A DNA stretch of 64,000 nucleotides from Natronococcus pandeyae (GCF_008122205.1 NZ_PHNJ01000001.1:186001-250000), one strand, 5' to 3'; shown: positions 52,416 to 61,481, numbered from the stretch's first letter. Program-made: numbers and translations. The notes: generated by a model from the sequence alone, not told the origin.

Positions 52416-53252
52416 CTACTCCCGGAGCGCGTCCTCGCGTTCGGTCGCCTCGAGCGTCTCCGTCTCGAGGTCGGTCGCGACGACGGCGGGCTTGTAGGCG
52501 CCGCCCTCGAAGAGGTCGTGGTCGCTGACCGAGGACTCGACGAAGCGCGTGAAGGCGCGTCGGTCTGCGGGGAGTTCGCCGTAGATGACCTCCTCCTCGA
52601 CGAGGTCGTAGACCGGAATTCGCGGCGTCAGCAGGGTGTTCTCGCCGACGACGCTGTTCTCGCCGACGACGAAGCCCGAAGTGACCCGACAGCCGGCGCC
52701 GAGCGAAACGTCGTCCTCGACGATGACTGGCGCGCTCTCGACGGGCTCCAGAACGCCCCCGATAAGGGTGTTCGCGCCGAGTTTGACGTTCTCGCCGATC
52801 TGGGCGCAGGAACCCACCGTATCGCAGGAGTCGACGAGGGTACCGTCGCCGACGTAGGCGCCGATGTTGACGAAGCTCGGACTCATCATAATGCAGTCCG
52901 AGCCGAGGTAGGCGCCCCGTCGGATCGTCGTTCCGTCGGGCGTGTTTCGGGTTCCGCGCTCGCCGAGGTCCTCGGTGTCACGCAGCGGGAGGACGTCGTA
53001 GTGGTCAGTACCACCGTAGTCGTACGCCCGGTTGTGGCGCAGGCCGAAGTTGAGCAGGATCCCCCGCTTGACCCACTCGTTGGCCTCCCACTCGCCGTCG
53101 TTCTTCTCGGCTGCTCGGATCTCGCCGTCCTCTAAGGCGTCGAGGAAGGCGTCGAGCGTCGCGTACTCGTCGCCGCCGACGCTGTCGGCGCTGTGTTCGT
53201 CGTTCTGGTACTGTGCCCACAGATCGTCGATTTCGGTCTCGAGCGTGCTCAT
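52416..53252 (-). CDS. dapD: tetrahydrodipicolinate N-succinyltransferase
   Basis: A 278-residue enzyme that succinylates tetrahydrodipicolinate in the lysine pathway. An N-terminal helical part is followed by a left-handed beta-helix of hexapeptide repeats (RRGAYLGSDCIMMSPSFVNI, GAYVGDGTLVDSCDTVGSCA, IGENVKLGANTLIGGV). These match DapD. The gene overlaps dapB by 4 nt (ATGA) and is last in dapA-dapB-dapD. Its use implies the succinylase branch, in agreement with the dapE-like gene. Confidence 0.94.
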   Translation of the reverse strand: MSTLETEIDDLWAQYQNDEHSADSVGGDEYATLDAFLDALEDGEIRAAEKNDGEWEANEWVKRGILLNFGLRHNRAYDYGGTDHYDVLPLRDTEDLGERGTRNTPDGTTIRRGAYLGSDCIMMSPSFVNIGAYVGDGTLVDSCDTVGSCAQIGENVKLGANTLIGGVLEPVESAPVIVEDDVSLGAGCRVTSGFVVGENSVVGENTLLTPRIPVYDLVEEEVIYGELPADRRAFTRFVESSVSDHDLFEGGAYKPAVVATDLETETLEATEREDALRE

Positions 53253-54016
53253 TCGTCGATCACGTCCGCAAACTCGTAGTTCCCCGCCTTTTGTCCAGCG
53301 ATCCAGACCGCCGCGTCGACCGCGCCGGCCGCGAAGACGCCGCGATCCTCGGCCCGGTGGGTCAGTCGAACCTCCTCGTCGTTCCCGGCGAGGACGATCT
53401 CGTGCTCGCCGGTGATATTACCGGCGCGGAGCGCGTGAACCCCGATCTCGCCCGCCTCGCGAGGTGCGTCACCCTCGCGGCCGTGAGTGCGTTCGGTGAA
53501 CTCGCCGTTTTTCTCGATCTCCTCGAGGAGCCGGTTCGCGGTGCCACTCGGGGCATCGCGCTTACCGTTGTGGTGGGTCTCGACGAGTTCGACGTCGTAC
53601 CCCGGCAGGTTTCGGACCGCTTCGCCGACGACGTTCACCAGTGCCTGGACGCCGCGAGCGAAGTTCGGCGCGTGAAGGACGGCGGTCTCGTCGCTCGCGG
53701 CCTCGAGTGCGGCCGCCTGGTCGTCGTTGAAGCCGGTCGTCCCCGTAACGAAGGCGACGCCGGCGTCGGCGCAGGCCTCGACGTAGTCGACGGCCGACTC
53801 CGGCCCGGTGAAGTCGATGACGGCCGTCGGCTCGCGCTCGGTCAGCAGCGAGTCGAACGCCCCGGCGGATTCGACGTCGACGCCCCGAACGGTCCGGTCG
53901 TCCGGGTTGCGGTTGACGGCGAAGACGATCTCGCATTCGTCGTGGTCGACGGCGGCGTCGATCACTTCCCGCCCCATTCGACCGGTGGCGCCGGTGACGC
54001 CGATTCGGGTCGTCAT
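53249..54016 (-). CDS. dapB: 4-hydroxy-tetrahydrodipicolinate reductase
   Basis: A 255-residue NAD(P)H-dependent reductase of the lysine pathway. The Rossmann start is IGVTGATGRMGREVIDAAVD. The catalytic stretch is ELVETHHNGKRDAPSGTANR, with the His pair and Lys. VTGTTGFND and ALRAGNITGEHEIVLAG also fit. Its start overlaps the dapA stop by 1 nt and its end overlaps dapD by 4 nt. Confidence 0.95.
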   Translation of the reverse strand: MTTRIGVTGATGRMGREVIDAAVDHDECEIVFAVNRNPDDRTVRGVDVESAGAFDSLLTEREPTAVIDFTGPESAVDYVEACADAGVAFVTGTTGFNDDQAAALEAASDETAVLHAPNFARGVQALVNVVGEAVRNLPGYDVELVETHHNGKRDAPSGTANRLLEEIEKNGEFTERTHGREGDAPREAGEIGVHALRAGNITGEHEIVLAGNDEEVRLTHRAEDRGVFAAGAVDAAVWIAGQKAGNYEFADVIDE

Positions 54017-54933
54017 CAGTTGGCCTCCGCGTCGGGAACCGCCGCCGACTCGCGCTCGAGGTCCTCGAGTACGGTCTCGAGGTCGTCACGGTACTCCTCG
54101 GAGAGTCGGGAGAGCGGCGAGCGCATCCGTGCGGGTCCGTAGCCGCGGATCTCCATGGCTTCCTTGACCGGGATCGGGTTGGTCTCGACGAACAGTTCGC
54201 GGAACAGCGGCCCGAGTTCGTGGTGGATCTCGCGTGCGCGCTCGTAGTCCCCGTCGAGGGCGGCGCCGACCATCGCGCAGGTCCGTTCGGGTTCGACGTT
54301 CGCCGAGACGCTGATCGTTCCGGTGCCGCCGACGGAGATCGTCGGCAGGGTGAGCGCGTCGTCGCCTGAGAGGACGGCGAACTCTTCGTCCGTTGTGCGC
54401 TCTGCGATCTCGCCGATCTGGCCCAGGTCGCCGCTGGCGGCCTTGAAGCCCGCGATGTTCTCGTGAGAGGCGAGTTCGACGGCCGTGTCGGCCTCGATGT
54501 TCTGGCCCGTCCGGGAAGGGACGTTGTAGACGATCTGGGGCAGGTCGACCGCGTCCGCGATCGTCCGGTAGTGCTCGATCAGTCCGCGCTGTTCGGGCTT
54601 GTTGTAGTACGGCGAGATCAGCAACAGACCGTCGGCGCCGGCCTCGGCCGACCGCTCGGAGAGTTCCAGGGCCTCGCGGGTGTTGTTCGACCCCGAGCCC
54701 GCGATGACGGGCACGTCGCCGACGGCGTCGATTACGGCCTCGACGACCTGGATGTGTTCGTCGTGGGTCAGGGTCGCCGACTCGCCCGTGGAGCCGACGG
54801 GAACGAGCCCGTCGACGCCCGCGGCCTCGAGTCGCTGTGCGTCGGTCTGCAGTGTTTCGAAGTCGATCTCTTCGTCCTCGTCGAAGGGCGTACACATCGC
54901 CGGAAAGACGCCCGAAAGGTCGAGTGCTGTCAT
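54016..54933 (-). CDS. dapA: 4-hydroxy-tetrahydrodipicolinate synthase
   Basis: A 305-residue TIM-barrel aldolase that condenses pyruvate with aspartate semialdehyde. Residues seen are the GSTGESATL pyruvate-binding loop (about 48-56), Tyr136 in VYNVPSRTGQN and the Schiff-base Lys164 in AGFKAASGDLG. First gene of dapA-dapB-dapD. The 387-bp upstream region, shared with htpX, holds a strong inverted repeat. Confidence 0.95.
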   Translation of the reverse strand: MTALDLSGVFPAMCTPFDEDEEIDFETLQTDAQRLEAAGVDGLVPVGSTGESATLTHDEHIQVVEAVIDAVGDVPVIAGSGSNNTREALELSERSAEAGADGLLLISPYYNKPEQRGLIEHYRTIADAVDLPQIVYNVPSRTGQNIEADTAVELASHENIAGFKAASGDLGQIGEIAERTTDEEFAVLSGDDALTLPTISVGGTGTISVSANVEPERTCAMVGAALDGDYERAREIHHELGPLFRELFVETNPIPVKEAMEIRGYGPARMRSPLSRLSEEYRDDLETVLEDLERESAAVPDAEAN

Positions 54934-55320
54934 GAGTAGTGTGTGGTGTCGAACTGGTCAATCGGTTTCGCTATCGTCGGATATCGCCGGTCCTGCACGG
55001 CCGAACCGCACCCGGGACGGGGACGCTACGCCCGCCGCGAGCACACGCAGATGCGTTTAGGCTTCGAAAAACGAGGGGACACGCCGCTCACGACGCCGAT
55101 ATCGAATCGGTGAGCGGTGTGGCACATACTGAGACCAGCTACCCGAACCGACTTATCGATTGTGACTTCGGCATATCTGATCCGGGCCGTGGCTCGAGAG
55201 CGCCGAACGGCTCGATTCGTCGGTGATCAGGATGCTGCCACGTGCGATCTCGATGCACTCGTTCGGTTTCGCTCGTCGCTTCCCGCGTCATTTATACTTC
55301 TCGATTGCTAACCGGCGGGT
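54934..55320. other. 387-bp divergent gap between dapA and htpX with a nested inverted repeat
   Basis: No gene seen. At 55081-55120, ACGCCGCTCAC pairs with GTGAGCGGTGT (one mismatch that would be a G-U pair in RNA), with CCGAT...ATCGG inside, giving a long hairpin. The htpX promoter is probably the TTTATACTT at 55291-55299, about 25 nt before its ATG, so htpX is likely leaderless. Confidence 0.55.
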
Positions 55321-56142
55321 ATGCGAAACACACAACTGAAACTCCGGATGGTACTGGTTGGAACCATCCTGTTTGCCCTCTACTTCGGTGCAGCGCTGTT
55401 CTTCCATGCAGCGTGGGGCGTTCCGCTGATTCCAGTTCTGCTGGTCAGTCTCGTCGTCCTCCCCGCAGCACAGTACAAGATCGGAAAGTGGCTGGCGCTC
55501 AGGGGCGCCGAGGAGATGCCCGAGAGTGGACAGTACCAGGATATCCATCAGATGACCGAGTCGCTCTCGCGGGACATGGGTCTCGACAAACCGAAGCTCA
55601 TGGTCCAGGATATGGGCGTTCCCAACGCCTTCGCGACCGGCCGGAAGGGTGCCGGCGTCGTCTGTCTCTCGCCACAGCTCATTCAGTTGCTCGACCGCGA
55701 CGAACTCGAGGGCGTCATCGCCCACGAACTGGCGCACCTGAACAACCGCGACACCATCACGATGATCATCGGCCAGTCGATCGGGATGGTCGTCAGCTAC
55801 GCGGTGTTCTTCCTGGTCCGCGACTCGGGTGAGGGCATCGGGAACTTCGTCGTCGCCTACGCCGCGTCGATCGTGGCACAGATGCTCACGCTCATCTTCG
55901 TGATGGCGATCTCGCGGTACCGCGAGTACGTCGCCGACGACGACGCTCGCCAGTACATCGGCAGCGGCGATCCGCTCGCCCGCGCACTCGAGAAGATCCA
56001 GCGCGGTTCCGAGGGTCGCGAGTCGAAGGTCGACGACAACGTCAGCGCGCTCTGCATCCTGAACACCGACCGGAGCATCCTCCAGCAGCTCTTCGCGACG
56101 CATCCGCCGACCGAGAAGCGAATCGAGAAGCTTCGGAGCTGA
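55321..56142 (+). CDS. htpX: HtpX-like M48 membrane metalloprotease
   Basis: A 273-residue membrane protease for quality control of membrane proteins. Two N-terminal helices (about 8-30 and 34-52) are followed by the zinc motif HELAH (135-139), then two more helices and the third zinc ligand Glu in SRYREYVADDDA. The C-terminus ends TDRSILQQLFATHPPTEKRI, typical for the family. A leaderless promoter is likely. Confidence 0.94.
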   Translation: MRNTQLKLRMVLVGTILFALYFGAALFFHAAWGVPLIPVLLVSLVVLPAAQYKIGKWLALRGAEEMPESGQYQDIHQMTESLSRDMGLDKPKLMVQDMGVPNAFATGRKGAGVVCLSPQLIQLLDRDELEGVIAHELAHLNNRDTITMIIGQSIGMVVSYAVFFLVRDSGEGIGNFVVAYAASIVAQMLTLIFVMAISRYREYVADDDARQYIGSGDPLARALEKIQRGSEGRESKVDDNVSALCILNTDRSILQQLFATHPPTEKRIEKLRS

Positions 56143-56250
56143 ACCGCGGTTTGGTTTCGTTCTTCGCGTTCGGTCCACCGTAGTCCGACGGTTGGCGAGA
56201 AACCGTCCGTTGTGGGAAGGGTTTTCACGATCGCACGTTACGGATAGGAT

Positions 56251-56748
56251 ATGACCGAGATTCATCCGAATCAGCGCGTCGCCGTTCTCGTCGACGCGCA
56301 AAATCTCTATCACACGGCACAGAGTCTTCACAGCCGCAATATCGACTACTCCGCGCTACTCGAGAAGGCGGTCCAGGATCGCCAGCTTACGCGAGCCATC
56401 GCGTACGTCATCCGGGCCGAAGCACCCGACGAGGAGAGCTTCTTCGAGGCACTGGTCGACATCGGCTTCGAGACGAAGATCAAGGATATCAAGCGGTTCT
56501 CCGACGGAACGAAGAAGGCGGACTGGGACGTCGGAATGAGTCTCGACGCCGTCACGCTCGCCAATCACGTCGACACGGTCGTCCTCTGTACGGGCGACGG
56601 CGACTTCTCGAGACTCTGCTCGCACCTGCGCCACGAGGGTGTTCGCGTCGAAGTGATGGCGTTCGAGTCCTCGACCGCCGAGGAACTCATCGCCGAGGCG
56701 GATTCGTTCCTCGATCTCGAGGAACGCCACGAGACGTTCCTGCTCTGA
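56251..56748 (+). CDS. NYN-domain protein (LabA/DUF88-like putative RNase)
   Basis: A 165-residue PIN-like NYN domain. Acidic residues of the fold are visible in VAVLVDAQNLYH, KKADWDVGMSLDAV and VVLCTGDGDFSRLCSHLR. The C-terminal helices TAEELIAEADSFLDLEE complete the domain. NYN proteins are presumed metal-dependent RNases, but the substrate is unknown. It follows htpX by 108 bp. Confidence 0.9.
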   Translation: MTEIHPNQRVAVLVDAQNLYHTAQSLHSRNIDYSALLEKAVQDRQLTRAIAYVIRAEAPDEESFFEALVDIGFETKIKDIKRFSDGTKKADWDVGMSLDAVTLANHVDTVVLCTGDGDFSRLCSHLRHEGVRVEVMAFESSTAEELIAEADSFLDLEERHETFLL

Positions 56749-56765
56749 TTCTCTCGGACCGCTCC

Positions 56766-56942
56766 TTACTGCGACTGGGCTTCGCGAGCGACGCTGATGA
56801 GCCAGGCGCCCGTGCCGAGTACCAGCGCCGAACCTATCACCACGTATATGAGTCCGTACGATTCGAGCAGCGCGGGCCCAGCGAGCGTCAGGCTGCTCAC
56901 TGCCAGTAGCGCCAGTCCAAGCGCAACCTGTCCAAGATCCAT
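56766..56942 (-). CDS. 58-residue two-helix membrane protein
   Basis: From ATG 56942 the minus strand encodes 58 residues with two helices (QVALGLALLAVSSLTLAGPA, and GLIYVVIGSALVLGTGAWLI) and a short polar end (VAREAQSQ). It has a clean stop and converges with the NYN gene, 17 bp apart. An AT-rich TATATAATATT stretch at 56966-56976 could be its promoter. Function unknown. Confidence 0.6.
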   Translation of the reverse strand: MDLGQVALGLALLAVSSLTLAGPALLESYGLIYVVIGSALVLGTGAWLISVAREAQSQ

Positions 56943-57096
56943 TCGACCGTTGAATACACAACGGACTATATAATATTCCTGATGACAGTCGTGGACGGCT
57001 GTCTGTCAGCACGACACAATCGGTCTCGAGAGCGCGTCGAAGGCCGTCGGACCACCAGTCGAAGGGCTTTCGACCCACCGCGGCAAACACCGGTCA

Positions 57097-57585
57097 ATGA
57101 GCGACCCAGCCGACGGGAACGCGGGACTCTCGAGCCTTCGGACGATCGCAGATTACCAGTTCGGTGCCGGCGCGGGCGAGGCGCTCTTCCCACCCGAGGA
57201 GTCGCTGACGGTCAAACGCACCACGTCGGGACGACCCCAGCAGGTCCACGGCGAGACCGGCCGCCTCGTCTCTTTCGGTATCGACGGCCGGTTCACGCTC
57301 GGCATCGAGGGCGGGCGCCGACTGGACGCCGCCCTCGACTACCCGGCCTACCGCGTGGTCGTCGACGACGAGAGCGAACCGTTCGTCCGCGACGAGATGA
57401 ACGTCTTTGCGAAGTTCGTCCTCGAGGCCGGCGCGGAGATCCGGCCGGGCGACGAGGTGGTGGTCGTCCACGAGCGCGGCGAGGTGCTGGCGGTCGGGAC
57501 GGCGGAACTCGACGCTGCAGCGATCGAAGACTTCGAGACGGGGATGGCGGTGAGCGTGCGCGAAGGAGTGCCCGCGGAGAACTGA
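57097..57585 (+). CDS. PUA-domain protein
   Basis: A 162-residue protein. The last 80 residues form a PUA RNA-binding domain: YRVVVDDESEPFVRDEMNVF, AKFVLEAGAEIRPGDEVVVV and GEVLAVGTAELDAAAI. The N-terminal half (LRTIADYQFGAGAGEALFPP) resembles the region before PUA in archaeosine tRNA-guanine transglycosylase-type proteins (TgtA2/ArcS), from memory. A role in tRNA modification is plausible but not shown. Confidence 0.83.
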   Translation: MSDPADGNAGLSSLRTIADYQFGAGAGEALFPPEESLTVKRTTSGRPQQVHGETGRLVSFGIDGRFTLGIEGGRRLDAALDYPAYRVVVDDESEPFVRDEMNVFAKFVLEAGAEIRPGDEVVVVHERGEVLAVGTAELDAAAIEDFETGMAVSVREGVPAEN

Positions 57586-57999
57586 CGGTTTATCAAATCG
57601 CTCTCCGTCTGGCGCTGTGGCCGGGAGCGTGGCTCGAGCGCTGCGAGAGCCGCGTTCCCCGGGGAAGAGCAGGCTACTCACCGACCCTGACCACGAGCGA
57701 ACGAAGTGAGCGAGTGGGCCGACGACCGACCCGGAGTGAGGGTTACGCGGCGCTATGCGCCGCGTATAGACGAGCGGTGAAACCGCGAGTCACCGAACGG
57801 AAAGGAGGAAGGGGTGTTTTCGTGAACGGAGTGAACGAAGGCTCGGAAGCCGCAGCCCACGTAGCGAACGAAGTGAGCGAGTCGGAACGTCTTCCGGTGC
57901 TTTTGATCAACCGTTTACCGAGGGACGCCGCGCTGTGCGGCGAAGCCGCCAGCGCGGCAGACCGCAGAGTAAAAGGTTGCGGGTGGCGATGTACCGGGT
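57586..57999. repeat. 414-bp hairpin-rich repeat block
   Basis: No credible gene. A 20-bp direct repeat AGCGAACGAAGTGAGCGAGT occurs at 57696-57715 and 57863-57882. A perfect hairpin ACGCGGCGC-TAT-GCGCCGCGT lies at 57745-57765 and is the same type as GCGGCGC-TCC-GCGCCGC in the 10.6-kb repeat. A second, longer hairpin is at 57927-57958 (arms of about 15 nt around GAA). It looks like a dispersed intergenic element. The NAC promoter must lie at its right end. Confidence 0.65.
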
Positions 58000-58389
58000 A
58001 TGTTTGGAGGAGGCGGCGGAATGAACCCGCGCAAGATGGAACAGATGATGGAACAGATGGGGATCGACGTCGAGGACGTCGAGGCCGAAGAGGTAATCAT
58101 CCGCACCGACGAGTTCGACCTCGTCTTCGACGACGCCGAAGTCACGAAGATGGACGCTCGAGGCCAGGAGACCTACCAGATCATCGGCTCGCCGGAGCAG
58201 GTCGAATCCGGTGCGGCGGGCGGTTCCGCCGCCGGCGATGCCGGCGCCGATGAGGAGAGCGGGTCCGCGATTCCCGACGACGACATCGAAATCGTCGCCA
58301 CCCGGACGGGTGTCAGCGAGGACGAGGCCCGCGAGGCCCTCGAGGACAACGACGGCGACCTCGCCGCTGCAGTCGAGGCCCTCGAGTGA
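58000..58389 (+). CDS. nac: nascent polypeptide-associated complex protein
   Basis: A 129-residue archaeal alpha-NAC homologue that binds ribosomes and shields nascent chains. The glycine-rich start [20 protein letters not shown] is characteristic. The NAC beta-barrel follows ([19 protein letters not shown]-type stretch), then a disordered Gly/Ala/Asp linker and a UBA domain ([20 protein letters not shown]). The methyltransferase gene begins 7 nt later. Confidence 0.95.
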   Translation: MFGGGGGMNPRKMEQMMEQMGIDVEDVEAEEVIIRTDEFDLVFDDAEVTKMDARGQETYQIIGSPEQVESGAAGGSAAGDAGADEESGSAIPDDDIEIVATRTGVSEDEAREALEDNDGDLAAAVEALE

Positions 58390-58396
58390 CACACGC

Positions 58397-59131
58397 GTGA
58401 CTGTCCCGGTCCTGCTGGTTCGCGACGACCGCGAGTACCTCGTCGAACCCGGCGAGGAGATGGGAACCGACCTCGGCGTGCTCGAGGTGCCCGACGACGT
58501 CGAACCGGGAGCGACGCTCGAGACCCATCTCGGGAACGAGTTCCAGGTGCGACGGCTTCGGGGACCGGACCTCTTTCACCACTTCGAGCGCACGGGCGCG
58601 CCGATGGTACCCCGTGATATCGGCCTGGTGATCGGCGAGACCGGTATCTCGCGGGGAGACCGCGTGCTCGACACCGGCACCGGAACGGGCGTCCTCTCGG
58701 CGTTGATGGCCCGCGCCGGCGCGTCGGTGGTCAGCTACGAGCGCGACCCCGAGTTCGCCGACGTGGCTCGAGAGAACATGAAACTGGGCGGCGTCGCCGA
58801 CGCCGTCGACGTCCGGACGGGGGATCTCACCGAGGAGGTCGACTCCCTCGAGCCGTCGTCGTTCGACGTCCTCACCCTCGATACGGGTGATGCACCGTCC
58901 GTGGTAGCACACGCACCCGAACTGCTGGTCGACGGCGGTTACGTCGCGGTCTACAGTCCGTTCATCGAGTCGACCAGGGAGGTCGTCGAGACCGCTCGAG
59001 AGGTCGACCTGTCGAACGTCTGGACGCGGGAGACGATCCAGCGCGAGATGCAGTTCGACGACCGGGGCACCCGGCCGTCGACGGCACCCGTCGGACACAC
59101 GGGATACCTAACGATCGCTCGGAACGAGTAG
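58397..59131 (+). CDS. trmI: tRNA (adenine-N1)-methyltransferase, TrmI family
   Basis: A 244-residue SAM-dependent enzyme expected to methylate A57/A58 in the tRNA T-loop. The N-terminal beta domain is followed by GDRVLDTGTGTGVLSALMAR (SAM motif I), VVSYERDPEFADVA and FDVLTLDTGDAPSV. GTG 58397 is the start because it sits 7 nt after the NAC stop and gives the family N-terminus VPVLLVRDDREYLV. It forms an operon with nac. Confidence 0.9.
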   Translation: MTVPVLLVRDDREYLVEPGEEMGTDLGVLEVPDDVEPGATLETHLGNEFQVRRLRGPDLFHHFERTGAPMVPRDIGLVIGETGISRGDRVLDTGTGTGVLSALMARAGASVVSYERDPEFADVARENMKLGGVADAVDVRTGDLTEEVDSLEPSSFDVLTLDTGDAPSVVAHAPELLVDGGYVAVYSPFIESTREVVETAREVDLSNVWTRETIQREMQFDDRGTRPSTAPVGHTGYLTIARNE

Positions 59132-59242
59132 CAGTGCTCTCGCTTCGAACCAGAATTTTTGAGCGAAATGTTGCCGAGCGTCAGCGAAACGGGTACCGCT
59201 ATCGGTAGCGCCCGTTTGGCCGGAGCGCAGCGCAAAATCTCG

Positions 59243-59551
59243 TTAGTTATCGTCTTCGCGCCACTTGTACTCACACTCGGTGCAGATGAAGAATCGCGTT
59301 TCGGACTCGTCGGCGGCCCGAATCTGTTTCATATACCAGTAGGCGCGGTCGTTGCCGCACTCGGGACACTGTGCGTTGGTTTCGGGAAGCGACGTTTCCC
59401 CGGAGGATTCGATGACCTCGCTCGCTTCCTGGTCTTCGGTTACCGTGTACTGAGAGGCGTCGCCCTTCGGTTTCGTAAAGCCGCAACTGCCACACTCCCA
59501 CGTACCGTCTTCGGCTTTCATCATCGAACCGCAGTCGTCGCAAAATTCCAT
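59243..59551 (-). CDS. tfs: transcription elongation factor TFS
   Basis: A 102-residue factor that rescues arrested archaeal RNA polymerase by stimulating transcript cleavage. The N-terminal zinc ribbon is FCDDCGSMM and WECGSCGF. The C-terminal TFIIS-type ribbon is CPECGNDRAYWY and FFICTECEYKWRE, and the acidic hairpin QIRAADESET keeps the Asp-Glu pair that reaches the active site. Both domains are intact. Confidence 0.94.
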   Translation of the reverse strand: MEFCDDCGSMMKAEDGTWECGSCGFTKPKGDASQYTVTEDQEASEVIESSGETSLPETNAQCPECGNDRAYWYMKQIRAADESETRFFICTECEYKWREDDN

Positions 59552-59647
59552 CGTTACCCGGGATACGTCGGTCGAGCGACTTAAGCGACCCGTTTGGGGC
59601 CGTCGCCGTCCCGGTGGTGGGCTCGTTCCACGACCGGGTGTGGACGG

Positions 59648-59905
59648 CTATCCTTCGCCCTCGGACTGGTACGGCTCGCCGACGGCCTCCCGCGGCAACA
59701 CGTTGTGTAGTTCCGACTCGAGGTCGGCGGGGGACTCGAAGTTATCCCTCTCGCTGCGCTCGAGTAGCTCTCCGAGATTCCGTTCCCCGTCGGCGAGTAA
59801 GAGCGTGACGTCGTCGAGTTCGCTCGCCGCGTCGTCGGTATCGATCGGATACTCGAGGCTTTCGAACGTCGCGTCGATTCGGCTGAGTTTTACCTCCGGG
59901 CTCAT
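59648..59905 (-). CDS. small conserved haloarchaeal protein (DUF5789-like)
   Basis: An 85-residue acidic protein (SRIDATFESLEYPIDTDDAA, then LDDVTLLLADGERNLGELLE). The pattern is that of the haloarchaeal DUF5789 family, recalled rather than searched. The ATG at 59905 is chosen because the long upstream frame is antisense to the MFS gene region. Function unknown. Confidence 0.8.
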   Translation of the reverse strand: MSPEVKLSRIDATFESLEYPIDTDDAASELDDVTLLLADGERNLGELLERSERDNFESPADLESELHNVLPREAVGEPYQSEGEG

Positions 59906-60020
59906 ACGACAGGGGAGGATGGCCGAGGTCTTGTAATGCAGTTCAGGCGAAACGGACCGTCCTGTCCCCCAGGATTTCGATTCGAAACGATAATCGGGAT
60001 GGGTCACGCAGTCCGATCCG

Positions 60021-61343
60021 ATGCGGCGTCTCGTTCGATGGGTACTGGCACGATTTTTCGGCCTCGTTCGGCTGCTACTCGCGCAGTTTGCCGTCGACAG
60101 ACGGGTGCTCGCGCTCGCGTTCGCTCGGATGGCCGACGGAATCGGCAACTCCTTTCTGATCATCGTCATCCCGCTCTACGTCGCCGACGACGTCGTCGGC
60201 GGAGTGACGTTCGGACTCGGCGAAGCGATGATCATCGGGATCATCCTCTCGCTGTTCGGGTTCCTCAACAGCTCGTTTCAACCCCTCACCGGCCGGTTTT
60301 CGGATCGAACGGGGAAACGAAAGCAGTTCATCCTGGTCGGCCTCGGCGGCCTCGCGATTACGAACCTGGCCTACCTGTTCGCCGAGACGTACGCGTCGCT
60401 GCTGGTTATCCGCGGACTGCAGGGCATCAGCGTCGCCTTCATCATCCCCACGTCGGTCGCGCTGGTCAACGAACTCGCGACGACCGGTGACCGGGGCGGA
60501 AACATGGGCGTCTACAACACGTTCCGTCTGGTCGGGTTCGGCGCCGGACCCGTCGCTGCCGGCGGAATCGTCAGTGCCGGCCCCTACTCCCTTCCTGTCG
60601 GCTGGACGATCAGCGGCTTCGACGCAGCCTTCTACATCGCGGCGATCACGGCGGTGATCAGCTACCTGCTGGTGACGGTGCTGATCACGGATCCCGAGTC
60701 GACGGAGGCGAACGCCGCCGCGGACCTCTCGATCGACGTCTTCGATCCCACGGGGCGGAACCTGCTCGATCCGATCTTCACGCTGGGAGTCGTCTCGCTG
60801 CTCATGGCGACGGCGATCGCCCTCTTCGCGACGATCCAGCCACAGGTCAACGATCACCTGGAACAGGGGGCGACCTGGTTCGGCCTCCAGTTTGCGGCGT
60901 TCATCATCGCACAGATCGTGTTACAGACGCCGATCGGGCGGGCCTGCGATCTGTACGGACGGCGTCCGTTCATCGTGCTGGGAATGGTGATCCTGGTCCC
61001 GTCGACGCTCGCCCAGGGGCTGGTCACGACCTCAGAAACCATGTTCCTGGCCCGACTCGTACAGGGAATCGCCGGCGCGATGGTGTTCGCCCCGGCGCTG
61101 GCGCTGGCGGGCGACCTCGCGGGCGAGGGCGAGTCCGGATCGAAGCTCTCGGTGCTCACGATGGCCTTCGGCTTTGGAATCGCGATCGGCCCCCTCTCCT
61201 CCGGCGCGCTGATCAGCTACGGGTTCGTGGTACCGTTCGCCTTCGGGACCGTGCTCGCAGCGTTCGGCGCGGTGCTCGTCTACACGCAGGTCGAAGAGAC
61301 CCTCGAGACCACGGCGTCGGTGCCGGTCGTCGGCGACGACTAG
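60021..61343 (+). CDS. MFS transporter
   Basis: A 440-residue permease with 12 predicted helices in two bundles. The loop 2-3 motif is GRFSDRTGKRKQFI, and the matching motif in the second half is GRACDLYGRRPFIVLG. RGLQGISVAFIIPTS and VQGIAGAMVFAPALALAG fill equivalent positions. The organisation fits drug/proton antiporter-like MFS proteins, but the substrate cannot be told. A charged loop (about 225-250) separates the halves. Confidence 0.92.
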   Translation: MRRLVRWVLARFFGLVRLLLAQFAVDRRVLALAFARMADGIGNSFLIIVIPLYVADDVVGGVTFGLGEAMIIGIILSLFGFLNSSFQPLTGRFSDRTGKRKQFILVGLGGLAITNLAYLFAETYASLLVIRGLQGISVAFIIPTSVALVNELATTGDRGGNMGVYNTFRLVGFGAGPVAAGGIVSAGPYSLPVGWTISGFDAAFYIAAITAVISYLLVTVLITDPESTEANAAADLSIDVFDPTGRNLLDPIFTLGVVSLLMATAIALFATIQPQVNDHLEQGATWFGLQFAAFIIAQIVLQTPIGRACDLYGRRPFIVLGMVILVPSTLAQGLVTTSETMFLARLVQGIAGAMVFAPALALAGDLAGEGESGSKLSVLTMAFGFGIAIGPLSSGALISYGFVVPFAFGTVLAAFGAVLVYTQVEETLETTASVPVVGDD

Positions 61344-61481
61344 CTCCCGATCCTGCCCCTCTCGCTGCTCGGCGGTATCAGATCGATGTATACAATGGCG
61401 GGCAACAACGGATGTCCGAGAACGGTCACAGTGATTCGAAACGGCAGGGTGTGAGGTCGTGGTGTCGACTACGGCCGTCGA

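Noticed and set aside
52279-52497. Plus-strand 72-codon ORF between the histidine kinase and dapD
   Set aside because: It is Ser/Arg-rich, overlaps the end of dapD on the other strand and has no family features.
54934-55320. tRNA gene or riboswitch in the dapA-htpX gap
   Set aside because: No T-loop or cloverleaf pattern was found, and the hairpin does not match a lysine riboswitch I know.
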